Assembly (NCBI GenBank): GCA_039984715.1
Contig: JBDWUA010000010.1
Location: 186,001 to 250,000, forward strand
Reading direction: 5' to 3'
Source: JABSSA01 sp039984715
GTDB lineage: Bacteria; Pseudomonadota; Alphaproteobacteria; Rhodobacterales; Rhodobacteraceae
Length of the DNA: 64,000 nt
Made by a program: the position numbers and the translations under genes. The notes beneath the pieces are model-generated. The model was not told the origin of the DNA. It saw nothing but the letters and a program-made list of their open reading frames with translations, and ran no database searches. Below are positions 17,847-26,787 of the stretch, one piece after another; positions within the stretch are counted from its first letter, which is position 1, and every line of letters begins with the position of its first letter.

Positions 17847-19442
17847 GTGGAAGCAGACTTTTTGGTAATAGGCGCAGGCTCTGCGGGATGCGTGTTAGCC
17901 AACCGGTTAAGCGCAGATCCAAACGTCAAGGTTATCCTGCTTGAAGCTGGGCCAGAGGACCGTAATCCGTGGATTCACATTCCCGTTGGATATTTCAAAA
18001 CGATGCACAATCCGGTTGTGGATTGGTGTTACAAAACCGAACCGGATCCTGGTTTGAATGGGCGCACAATCGACTGGCCACGGGGCAAAGTTCTTGGCGG
18101 GTCGTCTTCGATCAACGGCCTTCTTTATGTGCGCGGCCAACCCGAAGATTATGATCGGTGGCGCCAAATGGGCAACACCGGCTGGGGTTGGGACGACGTT
18201 TTGCCATTGTTCAAAAGGGCGGAAAGTAATGAACGTGGTGCGGACGATTTTCACGGGGACAATGGACCACTTGCGGTTTCCGACATTCGCATGCATCGAC
18301 CGATTTGCGATGCATGGGTTGCCGCAGCTCAAGCGGCTGGCTACCCATTCAATCCTGATTACAACGGCGCGTCTCAGGAAGGTGTCGGATATTTCCAACT
18401 AACCACGAAAAAAGGGCGCAGATGCAGCGCCGCTGTCGCGTATCTCAAACCTGCGCGTCACCGCGACAATTTGGAAATTGTCACCAATGCACAAGTCACG
18501 CGGATCAAGTTAGAGGGCAAAAAGGTGATCGGCATCGAGTATCGCGACAAAGCGGGACAAACTCGAACCATTCGCGTCAATCGTGAAGTTATCTTATCTG
18601 GTGGGTCCATTAACTCGCCTCAAGTCCTTATGCTGTCTGGCATTGGCGATGCCGAACACCTCAAGGCCAATGGCATCGATCCCATTCATCATCTGCCGGG
18701 TGTTGGTAAAAACCTGCAAGATCACCTTCAGGCTAGGCTTGTCTATAAATGCAAAGACCCGACCCTAAATGATGAGGTCAGAAGCATCTATGATCAGGCA
18801 CGGATCGCATTGAAATACGCCCTTTTCCGTTCCGGACCGATGACGATGGCCGCAAGTTTGGCCACAGGTTTCATGAAGACGCGGCCAGACGTTGCATCAC
18901 CAGACATACAGTTTCATGTTCAACCTTGGTCTGCGGACAGTCCCGGCGAAGGCGTCCACCCTTTTTCGGCCTTTACGATGTCAGTTTGCCAACTGCGTCC
19001 GGAAAGCCGTGGGGAAATCCAATTGAATGGCCCGGTCCCAACGACCTATCCAAAAATCATCCCACGATATCTGTCCACAGAAACGGATTGCCAAACAATC
19101 ACTGAAGGCGTGCGCATCGCCCGAACAATCGCACAACACGCACCGTTGTCTTCCAAAATCGCCAGCGCATTCCGTCCTGATACATCGCTGAACCTCGATG
19201 ACGATGCAGGAACATTGGACTGGGCACGCAACAACAGTGTCTCAATCTATCATCCGACGGGGACCTGCAAAATGGGATCTGACCCTAGCGCTGTTGTTGG
19301 CGCTGATTTAAAGGTACATGGAATAGAAGGATTAAGGGTTGCTGATTGTTCAATCATGCCCGAGATCGTTTCTGGCAACACCAACGCGCCAGCCATTATG
19401 ATAGGTGAAAAAGCATCTGACCTGATCCTCGCAAAGGGTTAA
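17847..19442 (+). CDS. GMC-family FAD oxidoreductase (choline dehydrogenase-like)
   Basis: 531 residues. The FAD-binding motif is at the very N-terminus (FLVIGAGSAGCVLANRLSA). The GMC signature lies near residues 80-105 (WPRGKVLGGSSSINGLLYVR), with the second signature SGGSINSPQVLMLSGIG. The C-terminal active-site region is SIYHPTGTCKMGSDP and SGNTNAPAIMIGEKASDLI. It starts at GTG 17847, 9 bases after GGAGG. Family members oxidise alcohols such as choline or polyethylene glycol to aldehydes. Here the next gene is a class III aminotransferase, so an amino-alcohol, or an alcohol converted to an amine, is a reasonable guess. BetA itself usually sits with betB and betI, which are absent. Confidence 0.9.
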   Translation: MEADFLVIGAGSAGCVLANRLSADPNVKVILLEAGPEDRNPWIHIPVGYFKTMHNPVVDWCYKTEPDPGLNGRTIDWPRGKVLGGSSSINGLLYVRGQPEDYDRWRQMGNTGWGWDDVLPLFKRAESNERGADDFHGDNGPLAVSDIRMHRPICDAWVAAAQAAGYPFNPDYNGASQEGVGYFQLTTKKGRRCSAAVAYLKPARHRDNLEIVTNAQVTRIKLEGKKVIGIEYRDKAGQTRTIRVNREVILSGGSINSPQVLMLSGIGDAEHLKANGIDPIHHLPGVGKNLQDHLQARLVYKCKDPTLNDEVRSIYDQARIALKYALFRSGPMTMAASLATGFMKTRPDVASPDIQFHVQPWSADSPGEGVHPFSAFTMSVCQLRPESRGEIQLNGPVPTTYPKIIPRYLSTETDCQTITEGVRIARTIAQHAPLSSKIASAFRPDTSLNLDDDAGTLDWARNNSVSIYHPTGTCKMGSDPSAVVGADLKVHGIEGLRVADCSIMPEIVSGNTNAPAIMIGEKASDLILAKG

Positions 19443-19480
19443 GATGCTCGAACCTGTTGACCCAAAAAGGGAATGAACCT

Positions 19481-20800
19481 GTGTCTCATGTCTTTCCACG
19501 CCATTGCCATTCTGAATTACCAACCGCAGTTCGTGGCGATGGGTGCTATTTGATCGATTCCAATGGAAAACAGTATCTGGACGGATCCGGTGGTGCGGCG
19601 GTGTCTTGCTTGGGTCACAGTGATCTATCCGTCACTCAAGCGATTAAGGACCAAGTTGACCAGCTCGCTTTCGCGCATACTGGATTTATGACGTCTGAAC
19701 CTGCCGAAGCGTTGGCCGAATTACTGGCGCGCCATGCTCCGGGCGAATTGAACCGGGTCTATTTTGTTTCTGGTGGATCAGAAGCAACAGAATCCGCAAT
19801 CAAACTTGCGCGCCAATACTATGTCGAAAAAGGCCAGCCAGAGCGCAAACACCTGATCGCGCGCAAACAAAGCTATCACGGGAACACTTTGGGTGCATTG
19901 GCCGTGGGTGGCAACGAATGGCGGCGCGAACAATTTTCCCCTTTGTTGATAGACGTGTCTCATATTTCGCCGTGCTACGAATATGCTGAACGTAACAACA
20001 CAGAGACTGAGTTCGAATATGGGCAACGCGCAGCCCAAGAACTTGAGGACGAAATTCTGCGCTTGGGCCCGGATAACGTAATGGCGTTTATGGCGGAACC
20101 TGTGGTCGGCGCGACCATGGGGGCAGTTGCTCCGGTCGAAGGCTATTACACGCGGATCCGCGAGATTTGCGATCAATACGGCGTTTTGCTGATCCTTGAC
20201 GAAGTCATGTGCGGCATGGGGCGTACAGGACACCTGTTTGCCTGCGAAGAAGATGGTGTCGTTCCAGACATTGTGTGCATCGCAAAGGGTCTTGGCGCGG
20301 GTTATCAACCCATTGGCGCAATGCTGTGTTCAGATCATATTTACAAAACCATTGCTGACGGGACTGGCTTTTTTCAACACGGCCACACCTATCTGGGGCA
20401 CCCTGTTGCAACGGCTGCTGGACTTGCCGTCGTCACAGCTCTTTTGGATCGCAACCTCATCGACCGGGTGCAAACCATGGGCCAAACCTTGCAAAGCGCC
20501 TTGGAAGAACGGTTTGGGCAACACCCTCACATCGGGGACATTCGCGGGCGCGGCCTGTTTCGTGGAATAGAATTGGTCGAAAATCGCGACACCAAGGCAA
20601 CGTTCGATCCATCCAAAGCCCTTGCCGGTCGCATCAAAAATGCCGCCTTTGAACAAGGTCTAATTTGTTACCCGATGTCCGGCACTCGGGACGGAAAAAT
20701 CGGCGATCACGTGATGCTCGCCCCTCCGTTCATCATTTCGGATGCCCAAGTCGATGAATTGGTGACGAAACTTTCAACAGCAATCGAGTCTTGCCTTTAG
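19481..20800 (+). CDS. Class III (omega) aminotransferase
   Basis: PLP-dependent aminotransferase, about 439 residues from GTG at 19481 (preceded by AAAAGGGA); an in-frame TTG at 19457 is less likely. It carries the class III blocks VSGGSEATESAIKLARQY, the cofactor aspartate in LLILDEVMCGMGRTG, and the Schiff-base lysine in IVCIAKGLGAGYQPIGAML. The C-terminus is HVMLAPPFIISDAQVDELV. Family members move amino groups between beta-, gamma- or omega-amino donors (taurine, beta-alanine, 4-aminobutyrate and similar) and pyruvate or 2-oxoglutarate. It follows the GMC gene by 38 bases on the same strand. The specific donor is not evident. Confidence 0.92.
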   Translation: MSHVFPRHCHSELPTAVRGDGCYLIDSNGKQYLDGSGGAAVSCLGHSDLSVTQAIKDQVDQLAFAHTGFMTSEPAEALAELLARHAPGELNRVYFVSGGSEATESAIKLARQYYVEKGQPERKHLIARKQSYHGNTLGALAVGGNEWRREQFSPLLIDVSHISPCYEYAERNNTETEFEYGQRAAQELEDEILRLGPDNVMAFMAEPVVGATMGAVAPVEGYYTRIREICDQYGVLLILDEVMCGMGRTGHLFACEEDGVVPDIVCIAKGLGAGYQPIGAMLCSDHIYKTIADGTGFFQHGHTYLGHPVATAAGLAVVTALLDRNLIDRVQTMGQTLQSALEERFGQHPHIGDIRGRGLFRGIELVENRDTKATFDPSKALAGRIKNAAFEQGLICYPMSGTRDGKIGDHVMLAPPFIISDAQVDELVTKLSTAIESCL

Positions 20801-20806
20801 GATTCA

Positions 20807-20834
20807 GCGCGGGCTTCTGTAATAGAACCCGCGC
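20807..20834. terminator. Strong hairpin after the aminotransferase gene
   Basis: GCGCGGG and CCCGCGC form a 7-bp GC-rich stem, extended inside by TTCT/AGAA with one bulged C around GTAAT. It lies 7 bases past the aminotransferase stop, between genes converging from both sides. No T-run follows on either strand, so it may end or protect transcripts without being a classic terminator. Confidence 0.45.
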
Positions 20835-20955
20835 GCAAATCCATGCCTTCGTTTAAGGGCGGGTGATTGGTGCCCTCGTGTGCTTCATTCTCGACAATCA
20901 CGCCGCAAGCTATTTGTCGGCATGCTTCTTTCGTACATCTCAGGACGGGTTTAAT

Positions 20956-21936
20956 TTACGCCCACGGTCGAAGAACAATTTTAGGGGATGCGACCTTAGC
21001 GTTTCTTAGATCGGCAAAAGCCTGTGCACCCTGTTCAAGATCACGATGTTCCGTCCAATCCAGTGGCCCAAGCTTTCCGCTAAAGACCGCTTGTGCCGTG
21101 TCGCGAAAATCTTGCGCAGAATAGGTATAGGTGCCTATGAAAGTGATTTCTTGCAACGTCATACGACGCACGTCCAACCCATCTGCGTCTTCTCCTAACC
21201 CGATATGCGCGATGACGCCTCCGGGCGCGGCACAGGCCGACGCGGCAATACGCGTGGCTTTGTAACCAACCGCATCAATGACGATGGGGTATTGCCCATC
21301 CCCGGTTTCCACAACAGTTTCACCACACACATCGCGCAAATAACGGGCACGTTCCGCGTTGGGTTCAACTATGGTCACGTCAGGAATGTCCATTGCTTTC
21401 AATGACAAGGCAGCGGCCAGCCCGATTGCCCCACCACCGATCACCAAAGCACAGCGATCCATCTCGGGATGCATCGCATCCAGCGCTAACCGTGCGGCGT
21501 GCCAACTGACGGCCAATGGCTCTGTAAGCGCCGCCTTGCTTAACGAAATCTCGGCAGGAACTGTGACCAGGTTTTCTTCGGGCATGCTCAGATATTGCGC
21601 AAATGCGCCTTCGCGGGGCGGCATCGAAATAAGCTGACGATCTGGGCAAATGTTTTCCCGACCTGCGCGACAGGCTGGGCATGTTTTGCAATTCACCAAT
21701 GGGTTTACTGTTACGCGCGTGCCATCTCGTGCGCCCCCAACGATTGTTCCTGCGGCCTCATGCCCCAAGATCAAAGGCGCAGGTCGACGTGCGTCATGCC
21801 CCAAATAGGCATGCATGTCAGAACCACAAATCCCAACCGCATCAACTCGGATCAAATGTTCGCCCTTGAGTGGCGTCGGGTCCGCGACATCGCGGAATCC
21901 CAATGTTTCAACTCCATCATACACAAGCGCTTTCAT
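20956..21936 (-). CDS. Zinc-binding alcohol dehydrogenase (MDR family)
   Basis: 326 residues of the medium-chain dehydrogenase family. Catalytic zinc ligands are seen in VGICGSDMHAY and LILGHEAAGT. The four structural-zinc cysteines lie in NCKTCPACRAGRENIC, and the nucleotide-binding glycines in VIGGGAIGLAAAL. It resembles the sorbitol/threonine dehydrogenase-like subgroup. AAGGGGC precedes the ATG. It converges with the aminotransferase gene at 20800. It may belong functionally to the TRAP/GMC/aminotransferase locus, oxidising a polyol or amino-alcohol, but it is on its own transcript and its substrate is not known. Confidence 0.9.
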   Translation of the reverse strand: MKALVYDGVETLGFRDVADPTPLKGEHLIRVDAVGICGSDMHAYLGHDARRPAPLILGHEAAGTIVGGARDGTRVTVNPLVNCKTCPACRAGRENICPDRQLISMPPREGAFAQYLSMPEENLVTVPAEISLSKAALTEPLAVSWHAARLALDAMHPEMDRCALVIGGGAIGLAAALSLKAMDIPDVTIVEPNAERARYLRDVCGETVVETGDGQYPIVIDAVGYKATRIAASACAAPGGVIAHIGLGEDADGLDVRRMTLQEITFIGTYTYSAQDFRDTAQAVFSGKLGPLDWTEHRDLEQGAQAFADLRNAKVASPKIVLRPWA

Positions 21937-22358
21937 TTGGCTTTGCCCCTTACATTTTTCATGAATTATGATTCTGTGACGCGATCGAAACCTGCCAACC
22001 CGAGTGAAGTCAAAAATTTCGGACCACCAAGCAGATTTGCATACAAGACTGATCTTGCAAAACTCAAATAATTGCGTGGCATATCAGCAGGCTTCCTTGG
22101 ATAGCAGTCACATCACATCGCATTCTATTGGCTTCGCTTTCTATGTTCCCCGCAATGCGAAAAGAAGCGTTACCCTGTTTCAACGATCCGGCGCAAATTT
22201 AATCGCTTGCAAGACTCGGACGCAAGCATTTCATGAGAAAAGAGTCAGCATGAACGACGTAGTACGGTGTTCGATCGCCAACGTTTTGATGACGTAGTCG
22301 AGCAATCCCTTTGCCGCGTCCCTTTTTCCGGCAACTTGGCTGCAACCCTGCCCTGACT
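21937..22358. other. Intergenic region without a recognised gene
   Basis: About 420 bases between the alcohol dehydrogenase start and the sulfatase-family stop. Short open frames exist on the plus strand, the longest about 97 codons from 22004, but they look random in composition and have no ribosome site. The minus-strand promoter of the dehydrogenase should lie at its left end. I see no palindrome like the IclR site here. Confidence 0.4.
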
Positions 22359-24002
22359 CTAATCTTTCAAATACTTGGCTGGTGCAGGGCCCCGGTATTT
22401 TTCGGTCAGCTCCTCGGGCACTTCGGAACCATCGTTTAAAAACGGCAATATGCCACGCCGTAGTGATCGCCCGCGCATGTTTTTAATATCGTCATCAGAC
22501 TTGGTTACGCGCTGCGCCAGCCTGCGGCCCCATTGCGCAAGCCCCCCATACAGCCGATCAATGACATCTTGATGGGTTTGCCCTTTGGCCAAGTCTTGAA
22601 ATTCCTCCGGGTCATCTTCCAAATCGAACAGCATTGGGCGAAATCCACCCTCTGCATGCATCATTTTATATCGACCATCGAAAATCATAAACAATCGCGC
22701 ATCACGCGGTTCCAACCCAAGCTTTACACATTGCGGCGTTGCCGAGTAATCGTATTCGCTGATCGCGAATTGACGCCATTCCGGTGTCTTGCCATGAAGC
22801 CACGGCATCAATGAACGACCTTCCAAAATATGATCCGGAACTTTCCCACCGGCCGCTTCGACAAAGGTAGGGGCAAGGTCGATTGACTCAACCAATGCAT
22901 CACAGATTGTTCCCCGTGTGCCGTCCGCTTGGCTGCGGGGGTCATAAATGATCATCGGCACTTTGACGCTTTGTTCGTGGAACAGATCCTTTTCACCCAA
23001 CCAGTGATCGCCAAGATAATCACCATGATCAGACGTCAAAACGATCATCGTGTTTTGCATGCGACCTGAACGTTCGAGATAGTCCAGCAAAACGCCAAGC
23101 TGATCGTCGCATTGTTTGATCAACCCCATATATGCGGGAATGACTTTGGCTCTCACGTCGTCTTGTTGAAACGCGGTCGCGATTTTGTTGCCCATATAGG
23201 CTTCAAAAACCGGGTGTGCATCCTGTTGTTCTATGATGTGGCGCGACGCCGCCGGCACATGATTGGGCCCATACATCGCGTGATACGGCGCCGGGACAAT
23301 ATATGGCCAATGTGGCTTGATATAACTCACATGCGCACACCAAGGTGCATCTGCTTGCGAGATGAATTCAATAGTCTTTTGTGTGAGCCATGGCGTTTCG
23401 CTGTGTTCTTCTTTGATGTTTGCTGGCTTGTCTGCATTGGCAAACATCCAACCAGATGCAACATCGCCTTCGTCATCAACACCAGCATTGGCAAATTGCG
23501 CCCACGGGTTTTCAGAGGGATAGCCGATGGATTTCAGGTATTCGTTATAAGGCGAACGTTTTTCATCGTAAAAGCCATCAGGCCCTTCTGCCCAAAGACC
23601 GTCATCCCGAACCCAAGCGTCAAAACCACACTCAACCTGCCGTGCCCCGATCAGACTGTCTGGACTAAGTCCTAGGCGCTCCATTCCTTCGGCGTCTGCC
23701 TTCATATGGGTTTTGCCGATCAACCAACATTCCATCCCTTCGCGACGCAGATGATCCCCCAACGTCTGTTCACCGACACGCAACGGAAATCCATTCCATT
23801 GGGCCCCATGAGACGAAGTGTACCGGCCTGTATAAAAGCTCATCCGAGACGCGCCGCAAATTGGCGATTGAACATACGCGTTGGTGAACCGAACACCCTT
23901 TTCCGCAACGCTGTCGAAATGTGGCGTTTTCAAATGCGGGTGGCCCGCGCAGCTTAGGTAATCAAATCTGAGCTGGTCATACATGATGAACAGGATGTTC
24001 AT
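22359..24002 (-). CDS. Sulfatase-family hydrolase (formylglycine type; possibly phosphonate/phosphodiester-acting)
   Basis: 547 residues of the alkaline phosphatase/sulfatase superfamily, predicted cytoplasmic (no signal peptide). The N-terminal metal-site block is MNILFIMYDQLRFDYLSCAG. The nucleophile motif is SPICGASRMSFYTGRY: Cys-Gly-Ala-Ser-Arg, where the usual sulfatase core is Cys-x-Pro-x-Arg. The metal site near residue 320 is LTSDHGDYLGDHWL, ending in a GEKDLFHE block. The stretches KPHWPYIVPAPYHAMYG and MLFDLEDDPEEFQDLA look closer to phosphonate monoester hydrolases/phosphodiesterases than to choline sulfatase. I start at the ATG at 24002; the frame to 24065 needs TTG. The Cys would need a maturase to become formylglycine. 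No such gene is adjacent, although NirV at 37895 has a related fold. Confidence 0.85.
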   Translation of the reverse strand: MNILFIMYDQLRFDYLSCAGHPHLKTPHFDSVAEKGVRFTNAYVQSPICGASRMSFYTGRYTSSHGAQWNGFPLRVGEQTLGDHLRREGMECWLIGKTHMKADAEGMERLGLSPDSLIGARQVECGFDAWVRDDGLWAEGPDGFYDEKRSPYNEYLKSIGYPSENPWAQFANAGVDDEGDVASGWMFANADKPANIKEEHSETPWLTQKTIEFISQADAPWCAHVSYIKPHWPYIVPAPYHAMYGPNHVPAASRHIIEQQDAHPVFEAYMGNKIATAFQQDDVRAKVIPAYMGLIKQCDDQLGVLLDYLERSGRMQNTMIVLTSDHGDYLGDHWLGEKDLFHEQSVKVPMIIYDPRSQADGTRGTICDALVESIDLAPTFVEAAGGKVPDHILEGRSLMPWLHGKTPEWRQFAISEYDYSATPQCVKLGLEPRDARLFMIFDGRYKMMHAEGGFRPMLFDLEDDPEEFQDLAKGQTHQDVIDRLYGGLAQWGRRLAQRVTKSDDDIKNMRGRSLRRGILPFLNDGSEVPEELTEKYRGPAPAKYLKD

Positions 24003-24195
24003 CTTGGTATTTGCCTCGGCGCCGGGCTGGCTCAATTGTTGTTCTCCTGCTCTCGATCCAATCAATGCTCACATGGCAAATTGTCGGATCTTCACTGAAC
24101 AAAAGGCATGGTTTCACCACCAAAGTCAAAGCCCGAAGTTCAAAAAAGCGGCTTATTTTGACGTCGACATTTGGCGGCCCGCCACGTTCAGGGCG

Positions 24196-26787
24196 CTAGT
24201 GATCGTTCGCCGCTTTTTTCAAGGATTCCGCCCCATGCGACATCACAAAATCCTTCAATTCATGTGCGGGCATCGCTTTTGCAAACGCGTATCCCTGTAA
24301 TGTATGACACCCCATTTCAGCAAGAATTTCCGCATGTTGGAATGTTTCCACGCCTTCGGCCGTGACGCGCAAACCCATCAACTCAGCCATGCCTACAATT
24401 TGCTTAAGAAGATTTCGCGTCGTTTCGCATTCTACGATTGGCATAATCAATCGCTGATCGATTTTCATGACGTCTGGGCACAGATGCATTAATCCTACAA
24501 TAGACGCATGGCCCGAACCGAAATCGTCAATTTCGATCGTAAACCCAATGTCACGCAATCTGTCCAAGCTAAAGTTGAAAAGGTCGGATTGCTCTTCGAC
24601 GAGCACAGATTCTAAGATTTCAAAGGAAATCTTAGGAGAGTTTTCTTGCATCTGGGGCAGATTGTCCAAGAAATCTGGGTTTTGAATTCTCTCGGCCGTA
24701 ATGTTGAAAGAAACCTTGGGGATCAACGTTCCTTCTGCGTTCAGTAATTCGATCTCCCGCAACGCTTTCTGGAAGACAACCGCGTCAATGTCATCGAGAC
24801 AAGACAGCTGTCGCGCCACTGGCAGAAATGTATCTGGATACAATAACCCAAGATCAGGCGCCGCCCAGCGCATCAACGTTTCCACGCCGACAATTTCGAA
24901 GGTATGCGCATCAAATTGAGGTTGGAAATGGGGAACAAATTCCTCGTTTGCAATGCCGCGCCGGATGGCGCGCGCTAACTTCCGTCTATCCAACACGGAT
25001 TTGTGCAGTTCTGGCGTATAGATTCGGACTTTATTGCGCCCTAAATCTTTCGCTTCATACAACGCGGCATCAGCACCAATCGTTAAATCTTCTAACGGCA
25101 AAAGCCCCTCGCAAGTGCTGGCGACGCCAAAACTTGCTCCGACTCGAACGGTTTTGTTTCCATAAATTTTGGGTATTCGAATGCGTTCTAACATTCTTTG
25201 TGCCAGACTTTCCCCCGCCTGGGCGCATGTGCTTTCCCCGAGCAAAATAACAAATTCATCCCCACCGACGCGTACCGGTAGATCGTCACCCTTTGTTTCG
25301 TCTCTCAAGATTTTCGCGACTTCGCATAATACGAAATCACCAGCTTCGTGACCCAATGTGTCGTTCACGTATTTAAAATGGTCCAAGTCGATGCGCACCA
25401 ATGCCGCATCATTTTCGCCCGCTCGACCTTTTTCCTTAAGAGCAAGGTCAAGCGCGCGCCGGTTTGGCAATCCAGTTAACGGGTCATGTAAGGCTTGACG
25501 CTCAGTTTCTTTTTTGGCCGCCAGAATTTCTTCACGTTGACGGCGCGCTTCAGTCACTTCGTGCGAGATGGAAACAAACCCGTAAAGCTCACCTTCCTCA
25601 TTTTGCAGAGGCGAAATACTGACCGCAATCCAATATTCATCCCCTTTTTTCGAGTAGTTCAAAATTTCTGTTTTGATAGGAGAACCTGTTTTGTATGCGT
25701 TCTCGATGGCTGCAACCGTTTCAAGATCGGTTTTTTCACCCGTCAAAATTGAGCCCGGCGTCCTGCCGATAATCTCATCAAGATTGTACCCGGAAAGAGA
25801 TTGAAAGGCTGGATTACCCCACACAACACGCCCTTGGATGTCTGCCATAATGATCGCGTCGTTCGCCAGCTCGGCCGCTGCGGCCAATTCCGCAAGCGAT
25901 TTTTTCTGCGCTTCCAGTTTACGATGAGGTTCGACCAAGGCCGCCCGGCCCAACGCTGCAAACAATGCAAAGGCCAGTGTTAAGACCCCTGCGATAGCGC
26001 CAACCGTTTTCCTGAGCAGTTGCGCACCTGCACCTTCAACAGACGCGAAATCGGGTTCTAAGATGATGGCCAAGTCACCCGTCGCCAATTCCACCCTTTC
26101 TGCACTGTCTGAGACTTTTCGAAACACAGACTCCGCTGCGCCCACCCTTGTCACATAGGTGGATTGGGCGACTTCGTTGGCCGGGAAAACGACGGACATA
26201 TCAAGGCTAAATGTCGCAACAATATAACCCTCGATCCAGCCTGCATTGAGAATGGGTTCTGCTAGGACAATATAGATTTTCTTGCCAATTGTCCTAAGCA
26301 ACACTTGCTTTGAATCCGGATTGGTTTGATCAATAAGCTTGTCCACCAACCCCGCGATTTCAGAAGCAGCAAATATGTTCTGTTCCGCAGGTTGTGCGTT
26401 AAAGTGCACCATCTCTTCGCCAAGCGCATCGAACAATGTGACCCAAGACAAAGAGTCTGGACGATGCATCTTTTCCAATTTATCCGAGACAACATCAGTG
26501 TTATCGACATATCCCATGATAACATTGACGACGTCTGTCGTGTTACCAATGATCGACAAAAGCAGCCTGTGTCGCGCGAGAATGGACTCGAGATTTCGCG
26601 CATCGATTTCCGCTTGGTCAACGATAATTTTGGCTTGATAATCGGCAAGAAAAGAATTCGCCGTAAATCGTATCGCCAAGGCGGAACTGGAAACGGCCAA
26701 GAATAACACAAGTCCAAGCAGTGTCCAAAACCGTCGGCTTACTACCTTAGAATTGTTAGATCGAGACTGTTTGCCACTATCCAGCAT
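24196..26787 (-). CDS. Membrane sensor with PAS, GGDEF and EAL domains (cyclic di-GMP enzyme)
   Basis: 863 residues. TM1 is near residues 20-41, then a periplasmic domain of about 210 residues, then TM2 near 260-283 (AIAGVLTLAFALFAALG). A PAS domain follows at about 300-415 (NDAIIMADIQGRVVWGNPAF). The GGDEF domain is at about 430-590 with intact RVGGDEFVILLG and HDPLTGLPNRRAL. The EAL domain is at 615-860: ETLMRW replaces EALLRW, but the metal and catalytic residues seem intact (SFNITAE, ISFEILES, EIDDFGSGHAS, VMKID, AEGVET, TLQGY). Both synthesis and breakdown of cyclic di-GMP are therefore possible. Its start overlaps the end of the upstream binding-protein gene by 11 bases, so the periplasmic domain may sense that protein. 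Confidence 0.93.
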   Translation of the reverse strand: MLDSGKQSRSNNSKVVSRRFWTLLGLVLFLAVSSSALAIRFTANSFLADYQAKIIVDQAEIDARNLESILARHRLLLSIIGNTTDVVNVIMGYVDNTDVVSDKLEKMHRPDSLSWVTLFDALGEEMVHFNAQPAEQNIFAASEIAGLVDKLIDQTNPDSKQVLLRTIGKKIYIVLAEPILNAGWIEGYIVATFSLDMSVVFPANEVAQSTYVTRVGAAESVFRKVSDSAERVELATGDLAIILEPDFASVEGAGAQLLRKTVGAIAGVLTLAFALFAALGRAALVEPHRKLEAQKKSLAELAAAAELANDAIIMADIQGRVVWGNPAFQSLSGYNLDEIIGRTPGSILTGEKTDLETVAAIENAYKTGSPIKTEILNYSKKGDEYWIAVSISPLQNEEGELYGFVSISHEVTEARRQREEILAAKKETERQALHDPLTGLPNRRALDLALKEKGRAGENDAALVRIDLDHFKYVNDTLGHEAGDFVLCEVAKILRDETKGDDLPVRVGGDEFVILLGESTCAQAGESLAQRMLERIRIPKIYGNKTVRVGASFGVASTCEGLLPLEDLTIGADAALYEAKDLGRNKVRIYTPELHKSVLDRRKLARAIRRGIANEEFVPHFQPQFDAHTFEIVGVETLMRWAAPDLGLLYPDTFLPVARQLSCLDDIDAVVFQKALREIELLNAEGTLIPKVSFNITAERIQNPDFLDNLPQMQENSPKISFEILESVLVEEQSDLFNFSLDRLRDIGFTIEIDDFGSGHASIVGLMHLCPDVMKIDQRLIMPIVECETTRNLLKQIVGMAELMGLRVTAEGVETFQHAEILAEMGCHTLQGYAFAKAMPAHELKDFVMSHGAESLKKAANDH

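Noticed and set aside
17847..24002. Choline-O-sulfate pathway (choline sulfatase plus choline dehydrogenase)
   Set aside because: The sulfatase-family protein resembles phosphonate ester hydrolases more than BetC, it is on a separate transcript, and betB, betI and a betaine/choline carrier are missing.
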